Positions 1 to 6,781 of a DNA stretch of 12,976 bases are shown here, piece by piece; positions within the stretch are counted from its first letter, which is position 1; the number at the start of each line of letters is the position of its first letter. A program made the position numbers and the translations under genes. This DNA comes from JAZLIT01 sp045617525 (lineage in GTDB: Bacteria; Bacillota; Bacilli; Bacillales_A; Planococcaceae), in the NCBI GenBank assembly GCA_045617525.1, contig JAZLIT010000053.1, forward strand, positions 1 through 12,976. The letters are read 5' to 3'. The notes beneath the pieces were generated by a model that worked only from the letters and a program-made list of their open reading frames with translations, searched no databases and was not told the DNA's origin.

Positions 1-808
1 CGTTTAACTCTTCTATTACACTTTCCATCTTATCGTTATAAAATGCTTCTCCATCATAAGAATCAAATCGAATATTTAATACATTATAAATCTCTTTAAA
101 TTCTTGGATTGATGCCCCTTTAAACCATTCCCATAGCGCAAGCGCATCAGGATCCTGTTCTTCTAATGCTCTAAATGCTGCACGAGCCTGCTTATTTAGT
201 TGTTCGTCCCCCTCAGCTAGCTCATGGAATTTCACATAGAGTTTTAATAGCTCTTGAATAGGTGCTATATTAATTGCATCCGAATTCCCCCATAGTCGAT
301 AGGCAACGATCAACTTACCAAACTGTGTGCCCCAGTCACCTAAATGGTTGATACGAACAGTCTCGTACCCATTTTTTTCTGCAATATTTGCAATCGCATT
401 GCCGATAACGGTTGAACGTAAATGCCCCATTGAAAACGGTTTTGCAATATTAGGTGATGAATAATCCACAATGACATTTTTATGCTGTTTCTCTTTTTGA
501 CCGTAGTTAGATTTCGAGCTTAAAATTTGGCTAAGTACGTTTTGCGTAACTCGTTTTTTATTTAAAAATAGGTTGATATAACCTCCGACAACTTGAACCT
601 CAGCTACTAGGTCATTCGCAATTTTGGAAGCAATGTCTTGCGCAATTACTTGTGGTGATTTACGATGCGTCTTAGCAAGTGTAAAGCAAGGAAATGCTAG
701 ATCACCTAGCTCCTGACGTTTCGGATTTTCTATTAATTGTTCTATTTGATTCACCGTTAATTCTCCATCTAATATACTTTCTAATATAAGTGCAATTTCA
801 CGCTTCAT
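1..808 (-). CDS. argS: Arginyl-tRNA synthetase, N-terminal part (3' end outside window)
   Basis: Cytoplasmic class I aminoacyl-tRNA synthetase that charges tRNA-Arg with arginine using ATP. About 269 codons are present; the family is usually 550-560 residues, so the C-terminal half, including the KMSKS region and the anticodon-binding domain, lies outside. The N-terminal additional domain (about residues 1-95) is followed by the catalytic start, SSPNIAKPFSMGHLRST, in which SMGH (residues 126-129) is the HIGH signature. The ATG start is preceded by a purine-rich GATGGGGGA. The reading frame is open to the window edge with no interruption. A complete T-box leader lies directly upstream, which fits an aminoacyl-tRNA synthetase under tRNA control. 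Identification is from recognised family sequence and is supported independently by the Arg specifier in the leader. Confidence 0.95.
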   Translation of the reverse strand, partial: MKREIALILESILDGELTVNQIEQLIENPKRQELGDLAFPCFTLAKTHRKSPQVIAQDIASKIANDLVAEVQVVGGYINLFLNKKRVTQNVLSQILSSKSNYGQKEKQHKNVIVDYSSPNIAKPFSMGHLRSTVIGNAIANIAEKNGYETVRINHLGDWGTQFGKLIVAYRLWGNSDAINIAPIQELLKLYVKFHELAEGDEQLNKQARAAFRALEEQDPDALALWEWFKGASIQEFKEIYNVLNIRFDSYDGEAFYNDKMESVIEELN

Positions 809-834
809 GTCCGTTTCCCCCATCTTTAATTGAA

Positions 835-1083
835 TAAAAAAAACTCCCGTCTCTATGTAAAATAGAGACGAGAGTATAGTTTCCCGTGGTACCACTCTAG
901 TTGCCACAAAACTGTGACCACTTTCTATTGTTAACGAGGTGACTCCCCGGCATTCTCTACTACAATTTCAAGAAGCTTCTCCAAAGTGCGTTTCATTCAT
1001 CCTTTTTGCACTGGGCTTACACTACCCCCAACTCGCTATCCAAAATTTGATAAACTACTCTCTTTTTCTAAGAATTTTATTTG
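835..1083 (-). promoter_or_regulatory. T-box leader of argS, specifier CGC (Arg)
   Basis: Transcribed leader that senses uncharged tRNA-Arg and controls readthrough into argS. Read on the minus strand it contains the conserved T-box core AGAGTGGTACCACGGGAA (881-898), an intrinsic terminator directly after it, and a Stem I region. The lower Stem I helix can form from TCAAA and TTTGG, and the codon just 5' of the 3' arm is CGC followed by A (988-990), as expected for the specifier in the specifier loop. CGC is an arginine codon, in agreement with the downstream gene. The T-box core is unmistakable; the specifier choice is inferred from the local pairing. Confidence 0.93.
836..875 (-). terminator. 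T-box leader terminator upstream of argS
   Basis: On the minus strand ACTCTCGTCTCTAT pairs with ATAGAGACGGGAGT around a short loop (843-875) and is followed by a run of U. It sits between the T-box core and the argS ribosome binding site, so it is the expression platform of the T-box switch. When uncharged tRNA-Arg binds, the 5' side of this hairpin is expected to be held in the antiterminator. Confidence 0.92.
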
Positions 1084-1089
1084 AAATTA

Positions 1090-1119
1090 ATTATACATAT
1101 TAATAATTCTGAATGTCAA
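1090..1119 (-). promoter_or_regulatory. Sigma-A promoter of argS
   Basis: Perfect -35 TTGACA (1114-1119) and perfect -10 TATAAT (1090-1095) separated by 18 bases, on the minus strand. Transcription would begin near 1083, just ahead of the Stem I region of the T-box leader. The 166 bases between this promoter and the terminator at 1286 hold nothing I can support as a gene. Confidence 0.85.
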
Positions 1120-1285
1120 ATATTTTCTGATTATTTTGCCAACTATGCAAAAAAAATACATAAATAGGTACGCTAAATCTGATCAGCAAAACCTTTTTAA
1201 AAAGCGTATAGAGCCCACTAAAAAGTAACATACTATCATTACAAAAATGGATCCCCCCATTATTTGTAACAAACGTGCTCCACAC

Positions 1286-1330
1286 AAAAAAGCGTTACTC
1301 ATTTCCAAAAGAAATGAATAACGCTTTTTC
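1286..1330 (-). terminator. Terminator of the chemotaxis receptor gene (works in both directions)
   Basis: AGCGTTACTCATTTC (1291-1305) pairs with GAAATGAATAACGCT (1311-1325), 15 bp with one C-A mismatch. The minus-strand transcript ends in six U; the plus strand also has a T run. It lies 17 bases beyond the stop of the receptor gene and so closes that transcription unit. Confidence 0.88.
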
Positions 1331-1346
1331 TAATTTTATGGCCAGC

Positions 1347-3401
1347 TTATAGCTTAAACTTATTAACCGAATTATTTAATTCAATTACTTGTTCTGATAA
1401 ATGATTCGCATGCTTTGCAACTTCAGCAGTTGCTGCTGTCTGCTCTTCAATTGTACCCGCCATTTCTTGCGTAGAACCAGTTACAGCATATGTTATCGTA
1501 GACACCTGTTCAATCATTGATACAACTGACTGCTTCTGAACGTCCATACGGTTAATACTTTCAGTTGTTTCACCCATTGTACTAGACATCGAGTTTAATG
1601 AATTAGAAAGCTCTTTAATCGCCTCATTAACAGTAACAACATTATTTTTTTGTTGTGCGCTAATTTGATTTGTTTGATTCATGACTGAAACAAGTGCTTC
1701 GGTTTCTTTAAGTACACTTGTAAGAATCATTTGAATATTAATTGTTGCATTTTTCGATTCTTCAGCAAGTTTTCGAACTTCATCTGCAACGACAGCAAAG
1801 CCTTTACCATGTACACCTGCTCGAGCAGCTTCAATAGATGCATTTAACGCCAGTAAATTCGTTTGGTCTGTTATTTGAGAGATTACATCTGTAACACTAG
1901 AAATTGACTTAGATTTTTCATCCAGTTGAAGTGTCATTGTTGTAACTTGTGTAAAGGCTTCTTCTAAATTACGGTATGAAGCTTGTAATTCATCCACTTT
2001 TTCAAAGCCTGTTTCCACCTGATTTAGTGCCTGATGTACTTCATCTTCAATTGTTTTTGACTTGAGTTTAACATCATCAATTTCGTCATTTAACGCTTTT
2101 AATGAACTTTCAGCTGTTTGCATTTGCTCAGATTGTTCGTTTGCATTTGTGGCAATCTGATCTACTGAAGAAGAAATATCTACAAGTACTTCATTATTGT
2201 TTTCGGAGATTGTATTTAATTGGTCAGATGCATTTTGAATAATTGCCGCTTTATCATTTACATCAAGAATTAACTCACGTATCTGATCAAGCATCTCATT
2301 GTAAGAAGCTTGAAGCTGACCAATTTCATCGTTAGAACGCACTTCAAATTGACTCACTAAATCCCCACTAGCTGTTTTCTTAAAGACAGACTGGAAACTA
2401 CGGATAATTTTAATAATCGTATTCGCTAATACTATCGCCATAATAATTCCAACGACTAAACCGAAAAGAACAGCGAATATACTTACTTTAATTACCTCGT
2501 ATATTTTCGATGCAAAAATGGCATCATCAATTAACGACACAACTTTCCAGTTATTTTTCTCCACCGTCACTGCATATCCAGCATAGCTTACACCATTAAT
2601 TTCAATTCTTTCAATTGTTGTACGATCAGTTTCTAAAACCGCTGGCACCCAATGAAAGGCTTCCATAAATTCATCTTGATTTGCTAGGATATTTTCTGCA
2701 CCTTCAAGTAGATCCTCTTTTACAGGATTGACGTTCATTCCACTCGTTCCATCTAGAAACGCTGAAACGACTAATCCCTGCCCATCAATGATCATAATAT
2801 CAGCATTAGAGTTTGACTCAATCTGTTCTCTAATTTTTCCAATCGCGGAAAATTCAATATCAAATCCAACTGCACCTATTAATTGATCATTTACCATTAC
2901 AGGTGCAATTAAAGATGTCATAAGTTTCCCAGTAATTGTATCTTCATAAATATCCATCCATGTCATTTTAGGTGATTCAGTTAATGTTTTAAACGTTTCT
3001 GAATCTCGTACATCCCAATCAAAATCAATTGGTGGCGTTACGTGAATTAGTCCATCACGAAAATCCATAAAATAGACTGCTTCGTATTCTTCATTAGATA
3101 ATTGAACAGTTTCAATGATGGAATCAATTCCTTCTAAGCCACCGCTCTGTTCAATTAGCGGAATTACAGAATTACTAAGTTGATCTAATGCTTTTTCATA
3201 AATCGAAAGGCCTAGTTCCACTTGATTTGCTGCATTTAATGCATTTTCTTCTACTAGTAATTGATTATCATCAGATAAAATTTTCTTTACCGTAAGATGA
3301 TTAAAAACCATAGTTACCCCAATAGCTAAAACGATTGCTAAAGAAATAAAGATAATCCACTTCAACCTCAATGATGTTTTTTTACTTTGATGTTTTCTCA
3401 T
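1347..3401 (-). CDS. Methyl-accepting chemotaxis protein with extracellular dCache-type sensor
   Basis: Transmembrane chemoreceptor of 684 residues that signals through CheW/CheA to the flagellar motor. Order: short basic cytoplasmic N terminus; membrane segment about residues 14-36; extracellular sensor about 40-290 resembling dCache_1, with an IGAVGFDIE strand near its membrane-distal subdomain; second membrane segment about 304-332; HAMP linker to about 385; long coiled-coil signalling domain with the conserved hairpin tip DQTNLLALNASIEAARAG near residues 504-525. A GTG codon nine bases upstream is in frame, but it overlaps the GGGAG ribosome binding site. The ATG at 3401 lies 8 bases after that site and is preferred. 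It stands alone between its own promoter region and terminator. Ligand unknown: the arginine-tryptophan signature of amino-acid-binding dCache domains is not intact (R is followed by DS). Confidence 0.92.
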   Translation of the reverse strand: MRKHQSKKTSLRLKWIIFISLAIVLAIGVTMVFNHLTVKKILSDDNQLLVEENALNAANQVELGLSIYEKALDQLSNSVIPLIEQSGGLEGIDSIIETVQLSNEEYEAVYFMDFRDGLIHVTPPIDFDWDVRDSETFKTLTESPKMTWMDIYEDTITGKLMTSLIAPVMVNDQLIGAVGFDIEFSAIGKIREQIESNSNADIMIIDGQGLVVSAFLDGTSGMNVNPVKEDLLEGAENILANQDEFMEAFHWVPAVLETDRTTIERIEINGVSYAGYAVTVEKNNWKVVSLIDDAIFASKIYEVIKVSIFAVLFGLVVGIIMAIVLANTIIKIIRSFQSVFKKTASGDLVSQFEVRSNDEIGQLQASYNEMLDQIRELILDVNDKAAIIQNASDQLNTISENNNEVLVDISSSVDQIATNANEQSEQMQTAESSLKALNDEIDDVKLKSKTIEDEVHQALNQVETGFEKVDELQASYRNLEEAFTQVTTMTLQLDEKSKSISSVTDVISQITDQTNLLALNASIEAARAGVHGKGFAVVADEVRKLAEESKNATINIQMILTSVLKETEALVSVMNQTNQISAQQKNNVVTVNEAIKELSNSLNSMSSTMGETTESINRMDVQKQSVVSMIEQVSTITYAVTGSTQEMAGTIEEQTAATAEVAKHANHLSEQVIELNNSVNKFKL

Positions 3402-3442
3402 GAAGTACACTCCCTATGTATAATAATACTTTAATCATAAAA

Positions 3443-3454
3443 ATTAGCGCTAAT
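3443..3454. repeat. 12-bp perfect palindrome in the chemoreceptor leader
   Basis: ATTAGCGCTAAT is a perfect inverted repeat without spacer, about 40 bases upstream of the receptor start and downstream of the likely promoter. It has the size of a dimeric repressor half-site pair, but I do not recognise it as a known operator. Confidence 0.35.
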
Positions 3455-3478
3455 ATATGAATATTTGCTCATTATAAA

Positions 3479-3507
3479 ATATTATTATAATTTAGTACTT
3501 TTGTCTA
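3479..3507 (-). promoter_or_regulatory. Possible sigma-A promoter of the chemoreceptor gene
   Basis: TAGACA (3502-3507) and TAATAT (3479-3484) with 17 bases between them on the minus strand. The region is extremely AT-rich, so chance matches are likely. I looked for a sigma-D (flagellar) promoter, TAAA-N15-GCCGATAT, and did not find one. The rest of 3402-3607 holds nothing else I can support. Confidence 0.3.
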
Positions 3508-3607
3508 CCCGTTTAACATTTTCTAGATAATATATAATTTTTTTAAAGATATTCCAGCGATAATGTATATGCATTCGAAATATTGCCAAAATAATTTAGA
3601 ACCACAG

Positions 3608-3638
3608 AAAAAGACATTCTCCAAAAGAGGAGAATGCC
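3608..3638 (-). terminator. Terminator of the cold-shock gene
   Basis: On the minus strand GGCATTCTCC pairs with GGAGAATGTC over a six-base loop (3613-3638), followed by five U. It lies about 40 bases beyond the stop codon of the cold-shock gene. Confidence 0.88.
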
Positions 3639-3678
3639 TTTGAATTATTAACGAAGTGTAAGCTTATACCCAAAATAA

Positions 3679-3879
3679 TTAAAGTTTAGTTACGTTAGCA
3701 GCTTGTGGTCCTCGGTTACCATCAGTAACTTCGAATTCCACTTTTTGACCTTCGTCAAGAGATTTAAAACCTTCGCTTAGGATTGCTGAGAAGTGAACGA
3801 ATACATCGTTTCCGCCTTCTACCTCGATAAATCCAAAACCTTTTTCTGCGTTAAACCATTTTACTGTACCTTGTTTCAT
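3679..3879 (-). CDS. Cold-shock protein (CspA family)
   Basis: Single cold-shock domain of 66 residues, the normal family length. It binds single-stranded RNA and DNA and acts as an RNA chaperone or antiterminator in the cytoplasm. RNP1 is KGFGFI (13-18) and RNP2 is VFVHF (26-30); the aromatic residues W8, F15, F17, F27 and F30 expected on the nucleic-acid-binding face are present. The ATG at 3879 follows GGAGG by 8 bases; a longer reading from an upstream TTG would start inside that ribosome binding site and is rejected. The gene is monocistronic, with its own promoter at 4026-4054, a structured leader of about 140 nt and a terminator. Whether it is cold-induced or constitutive cannot be told from the protein. 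Confidence 0.96.
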   Translation of the reverse strand: MKQGTVKWFNAEKGFGFIEVEGGNDVFVHFSAILSEGFKSLDEGQKVEFEVTDGNRGPQAANVTKL

Positions 3880-3926
3880 TAGAAAAACCTCCAAAAAATT
3901 AAGTTAACAAAAAATTGCTAGACAAT

Positions 3927-3987
3927 AAAAAAATCCACATATTACAAAAAGTACCGACAATTGACCGATTACTTTTTGTAATATGTG
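3927..3987 (-). promoter_or_regulatory. Long hairpin with U tract in the cold-shock gene leader
   Basis: CACATATTACAAAAAGTA (3970-3987 read on the minus strand) pairs perfectly over 18 bp with 3936-3953 around a 16-base loop that contains CAATTG and a repeated TCGG. On the minus strand the stem is followed by GA and then seven U (3927-3933), so it has the form of an intrinsic terminator. It sits downstream of the gene's promoter and about 50 bases before its ribosome binding site, so every cold-shock transcript must pass through it. It would also stop transcripts arriving from the DUF1033-like gene. Function as an attenuator or stability element is inference. Confidence 0.7.
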
Positions 3988-4025
3988 AATCATTTATTCG
4001 GTAAAGCAATTAACTTGTTAAATAA

Positions 4026-4054
4026 AGTATAGCATCGACAAAAAAGTATTTCAA
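4026..4054 (-). promoter_or_regulatory. Sigma-A promoter of the cold-shock gene
   Basis: TTGAAA (4049-4054) and TATACT (4026-4031) with a 17-base spacer on the minus strand. Transcription would start near 4019 and give a leader of about 140 nt, the long leader typical of cold-shock genes. The start region also holds the inverted repeat TTAACTTGTTAA. Confidence 0.75.
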
Positions 4055-4084
4055 TCTAAATTTTTTATTTTTATGAAATTTCTG

Positions 4085-4378
4085 TCATTTAGAAAAAATA
4101 CCTATTTCATGTGAAAAGAAGATGCCATGATACACTTGTAAATCCTCATCACAGCCCTCACAAAACTCGACTTCCGCGTCATTCCAGAAGGCGTAAAACA
4201 GCCCGTTCCTAGATGCTTCATACTGATATTTTTCCCGATAGTTTTGCAGAACTTGCAGTATCTTTGATTCATAACTTTCATAATTTTCAAAAGTTAGCTC
4301 TTCGGCGTACTTTTCTTGTATATCATCGAATTGCCACCAGGGTTCATAATCCGCTTTCATTAAAATCAATTTATACAT
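4085..4378 (-). CDS. Small acidic protein, DUF1033-like
   Basis: 97 residues, acidic, rich in aromatic residues (three Trp, many Tyr and Phe), with no signal peptide or membrane segment, so probably cytoplasmic. The opening MYKLILMKADYEPWWQF resembles the start of DUF1033 proteins found in Bacilli and streptococci, which have no established function; I recognise the pattern but could not align it. Cys75 and Cys78 (sequence CEGC) form a CxxC pair that could bind metal or form a disulfide. The ATG is preceded by TGGAGTG at 7 bases. It has its own likely promoter and no terminator other than the hairpin in the cold-shock leader, about 95 bases downstream, so some transcription into that region is possible. 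Confidence 0.8.
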   Translation of the reverse strand: MYKLILMKADYEPWWQFDDIQEKYAEELTFENYESYESKILQVLQNYREKYQYEASRNGLFYAFWNDAEVEFCEGCDEDLQVYHGIFFSHEIGIFSK

Positions 4379-4407
4379 CGTGACACTCCAACTTTTTATT
4401 TATTCCT

Positions 4408-4440
4408 ATTATATTACCCGTTTTCTTAACAAGTTGTCTA
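4408..4440 (-). promoter_or_regulatory. Possible promoter of the DUF1033-like gene
   Basis: On the minus strand TAGACA (4435-4440) is followed after 18 bases by TAATAT (4411-4416), overlapping a perfect TATAAT (4408-4413). It lies about 30 bases ahead of the start codon. The -10 is good and the -35 spacing is not ideal. Confidence 0.35.
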
Positions 4441-4467
4441 TTATTCAACCTTCGAATATGGAATCTT

Positions 4468-4540
4468 TTAGGTGAGCTTCAAGTTATTGCGAGAATGCTA
4501 TTTGTAATTTACAACTTTGAAAACAACTTGCTCATCCTAA
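4468..4540. repeat. Imperfect inverted repeat in the divergent intergenic region
   Basis: TTAGGTGAGCTTCAAGTT (4468-4485) can pair with AACTTGCTCATCCTAA (4525-4540): blocks of 5, 5 and 5 bp interrupted by bulges of 1 and 3 bases. The intervening 39 bases contain a second small repeat, TTGTAATTTACAA, and AACTTTGAA, an alternative partner for the left arm. It lies between the divergent DUF1033-like gene and xpaC (gap 4379-4741). No reading frame or known RNA family is recognised; it could be a decayed repeat or an untranslated RNA hairpin. Confidence 0.4.
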
Positions 4541-4619
4541 TCCTGCTTTTAAAAAAAGAACTTCAATCAGCTAACCCTTTTACTTGATATAACTATTAAT
4601 TAATTTTGCCTTTTTTTAT

Positions 4620-4648
4620 TTGAAAAATTAAGATAAGAACTATAGTAT
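4620..4648 (+). promoter_or_regulatory. Possible sigma-A promoter upstream of xpaC
   Basis: TTGAAA (4620-4625), 17-base spacer, TAGTAT (4643-4648). Reasonable match in an AT-rich stretch, about 90 bases ahead of xpaC. It would act alongside the ECF-type promoter downstream. Confidence 0.4.
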
Positions 4649-4679
4649 GGGTATTAGGCAAACACTATCTACCGTGGAA

Positions 4680-4705
4680 CGAAACCTTTTTTCTTTTCAT
4701 CCGTA
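4680..4705 (+). promoter_or_regulatory. ECF (sigma-W-like) promoter of xpaC-yaaN
   Basis: CGAAAC (4680-4685), exactly 16 bases, then CGTATA starting at 4702. The consensus for Bacillus sigma-W is TGAAAC-N16-CGTA, with a T-rich stretch after the -35 that is also present here. Transcription would start near 4713, about 30 bases before the xpaC start. From memory, the orthologous B. subtilis xpaC-yaaN operon belongs to the sigma-W regulon, which fits; the exact sigma factor in this organism is inferred. Confidence 0.7.
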
Positions 4706-4741
4706 TATATGACTAACGACCGTAAGTAAGGAGGACATTTC

Positions 4742-5389
4742 ATGCTATCCACATATCATTTACTATCAAGACATTTATTTGCCTTTTTCGCTGGTTTTGC
4801 ATCAAGCATCATTCTCAGCGTCAACATACCTTCTGCTTTTTTAGCTTCAATAATAGTGTTTCCAGCAGCTTATTATATTTCCAATAAAGGTATTTTACGT
4901 TTTCAAGAAGGCAAACGCGCACGTGAGCTTAAGTTAACGCATTCTGAATATCTTGAAATTGAAAATCAATTACAGCTAGGCGCAAAAATGGCACAAGCGT
5001 TAACGCAAAAGTATGTTCAAGTTCGATCTGTAAAATCATTTAAAGTCATTTACGAAATGAGCAAGCTTTCAAAACGCATTCTGGCAATTATTAAAAATGA
5101 CCCTACAAAATTCTACTTAGTAGAAGACTTCTTCTATTCGCATCTTCCTTCAGCTTTAGAGCTTTCCGATAAATACGCGCTATTATCGAGGCAACAAGTG
5201 ACAGGAACAGAAATTCATTTAGCACTGGAAGATACGAGAAGTACGTTAAAAGAGCTTTACGTAACTATGGAACAAGATTTAAAGCAAGCATTAGCGACTG
5301 ACATCGAATCCCTTAGAATTGAATTAGACTTTGCTAAATTAGCAAATAAACAGCGTAAAGAGCAACTTAAAATCGGTGGTGAAGAATAG
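4742..5389 (+). CDS. xpaC: XpaC-family membrane protein, partner of YaaN
   Basis: 215 residues. The N terminus holds two closely spaced hydrophobic stretches (about 8-27 and 30-46), followed by a basic RFQEGKRAR segment and a long soluble, largely helical domain. This suggests membrane anchoring with the bulk in the cytoplasm. The family is named for hydrolysis of 5-bromo-4-chloroindolyl phosphate, but no catalytic motif is evident and the true role is unknown. AAGGAGG lies 7 bases before the ATG. The stop codon is one base before the ATG of yaaN, so the two are translationally coupled. The pairing with a TelA-family gene and the ECF-type promoter point to a role in cell-envelope stress or toxic-anion tolerance. 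Family assignment rests on gene order plus sequence character. Confidence 0.8.
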   Translation: MLSTYHLLSRHLFAFFAGFASSIILSVNIPSAFLASIIVFPAAYYISNKGILRFQEGKRARELKLTHSEYLEIENQLQLGAKMAQALTQKYVQVRSVKSFKVIYEMSKLSKRILAIIKNDPTKFYLVEDFFYSHLPSALELSDKYALLSRQQVTGTEIHLALEDTRSTLKELYVTMEQDLKQALATDIESLRIELDFAKLANKQRKEQLKIGGEE

Positions 5390-5390
5390 T

Positions 5391-6503
5391 ATGAACAACG
5401 AGACATCCTCTAACCCGTTTGATGCCTTTTCTCGAACGGGAAGCACTTTTGCACAAGGTGCAGCAGAAAAATTTGAAATTCAGCAAGCAAGTCAATCGAA
5501 CACACCCATTTTTAGTTCATTGGCAGAAAAATATCAAAAGCATGCAATGGAGCTAGCGCTTGAATTAAACCATGAAATTTATGAAAGTGTATTAACATTT
5601 GGACGTACTTCCCAAGAAAAAATGACACAATTCACCTCACAATTATTAAAGCATACGCAAAGACAAGATGTGAATTCGACAGGCAAATTATTAACGGATC
5701 TTCTAGTGGAACTAGAGAAAATTAATCCAGATGCACTGATCCAGCAAGAACAAGGGTTTATTGCGAAGTTATTTCAAAAAAAACAGCCTTCAATTTCAGA
5801 ATTAATGAGCCAATACACACGCTTAAAAGTTCGGATTGATCGATTAAGTATCCAACTCGAGCATTCACAACAGCAGCTTTTAAAAGAGTATAATATGTTG
5901 GATTCTCTTTACGATTTAAATGAAAAGTATTTCCATCATATTAATACATTTATTGCGGCTGCGGAAATTAAAATCGATCAGCTAGTTCGAATCGAATTAA
6001 AAAAAATCGAGGAGCAAGCGCGACTTTCCAACGATCCTCTAGATCAACATGCAATAAATGATTTACATATGCAAATCGAATGGATCGATAAGCGGAAATA
6101 TGATTTAGAAATATCGCGTGAAATCGCCATTCAAAGCGCACCGCAAATTCGATTAATACAACAAACTGGGCAAATGCTCATAGAGAAAACACAAACATCT
6201 GTAATGGCCACAATTCCACTTTGGCAATCTCAAATCGCGATGCTTTTATCAATGAATCAACAGCGTCGTATTGCACAATCTGAGCAAAAATTAGTACGTG
6301 CATCCGAACAACTATCACGAAAAAATGCTGCAATGTACGAGGTCACAAAAAACGATACAACAAAACAGCGTGCAGTCTCCAATACTGATTTAGAACGTTT
6401 CCGTCAAACTCAATTGAAACTGCTACGTGATATTGAGGAGACGCTTTCCATTCAACAGCAAGCAAATGATAAATTACTCTTAGCAGAACAGCAGCTAAAA
6501 TAA
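5391..6503 (+). CDS. yaaN: TelA/YaaN-family toxic anion resistance protein
   Basis: 370 residues with no signal peptide or membrane span; nearly all predicted helix with extended coiled-coil character and many Gln, Glu, Lys and Leu, as in the TelA family (about 360-390 residues). Family members are linked to tellurite tolerance and, in Gram-positives, to resistance to cell-wall-active antimicrobials; the biochemical activity is not known. Typical family segments include the FxxKLF-like IAKLFQKK near residue 127 and the RQTQLKLLRDIEETL segment near the C terminus. I chose the ATG at 5391, directly after the xpaC stop; GTG codons at 5376 and 5379 are in frame but overlap the GGTGG that probably serves as the ribosome binding site. 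It is the last gene of the operon, closed by a strong terminator at 6502. Confidence 0.88.
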   Translation: MNNETSSNPFDAFSRTGSTFAQGAAEKFEIQQASQSNTPIFSSLAEKYQKHAMELALELNHEIYESVLTFGRTSQEKMTQFTSQLLKHTQRQDVNSTGKLLTDLLVELEKINPDALIQQEQGFIAKLFQKKQPSISELMSQYTRLKVRIDRLSIQLEHSQQQLLKEYNMLDSLYDLNEKYFHHINTFIAAAEIKIDQLVRIELKKIEEQARLSNDPLDQHAINDLHMQIEWIDKRKYDLEISREIAIQSAPQIRLIQQTGQMLIEKTQTSVMATIPLWQSQIAMLLSMNQQRRIAQSEQKLVRASEQLSRKNAAMYEVTKNDTTKQRAVSNTDLERFRQTQLKLLRDIEETLSIQQQANDKLLLAEQQLK

Positions 6504-6541
6504 AAATGCTAGGTGAAGGATTTCCCTCACCTAGCATTTTT
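6502..6541. terminator. Bidirectional terminator between yaaN and the 65-residue gene
   Basis: AAAAATGCTAGGTGA (6502-6516) pairs perfectly over 15 bp with 6527-6541, with A and T runs at the two feet. It begins at the yaaN stop codon and its other foot touches the stop codon of the convergent minus-strand gene, so it serves both. Confidence 0.92.
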
Positions 6542-6738
6542 CATGCGAAATATTCTTTGTAATAGCCGCCAACTTTACCGCTATTATCGATTACAAAAAT
6601 GAATTCTTCCGTTTCATTTTTTACTTCATACTCTTTTCCTACTGTTAAAACGTTAGAAACTAAGTATTTAGCTGCATTCGTATGAACACATTTCACTGTA
6701 CGGATTGTTGGTGCGTCTTTCCAAGATAAATGTAACAT
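6541..6738 (-). CDS. Small conserved-looking protein of unknown function (DUF6501-like)
   Basis: 65 residues, soluble, with no signal or membrane segment. The sequence TVGKEYEVKNETEEFIFVID followed by NSGKVGGYYKEYF reads as a compact beta-rich domain and resembles small Bacillales proteins filed under DUF6501; this is recalled similarity, not an alignment. The function is unknown. The start is weakly supported: the purine-rich AAGGAAGG lies about 11 bases before the ATG, longer than usual, but no other in-frame start fits better. The stop codon abuts the bidirectional terminator. A promoter with good spacing lies at 6782-6810. The gene is monocistronic and divergent from the small membrane protein gene at 6902. 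Confidence 0.78.
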   Translation of the reverse strand: MLHLSWKDAPTIRTVKCVHTNAAKYLVSNVLTVGKEYEVKNETEEFIFVIDNSGKVGGYYKEYFA

Positions 6739-6781
6739 TCTAAGAACGTCCTTCCTTTAGCAAACTTGCTTAACTTCACTT

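Noticed and set aside
1100..1285. 61-codon minus-strand frame between the argS promoter and the receptor terminator
   Set aside because: No ribosome binding site, implausible composition, and its end overlaps the argS promoter.
3402..3410. GTG start for the chemoreceptor, adding three residues
   Set aside because: It overlaps the GGGAG ribosome binding site; the ATG at 3401 has correct spacing.
3880..3894. Longer cold-shock protein from a TTG start
   Set aside because: The extension lies within the ribosome binding site and would make the protein longer than the family.
4649..4654. GGGTAT as -10 of a sigma-B promoter upstream of xpaC
   Set aside because: No GTTT-type -35 is present at 12-15 bases upstream.
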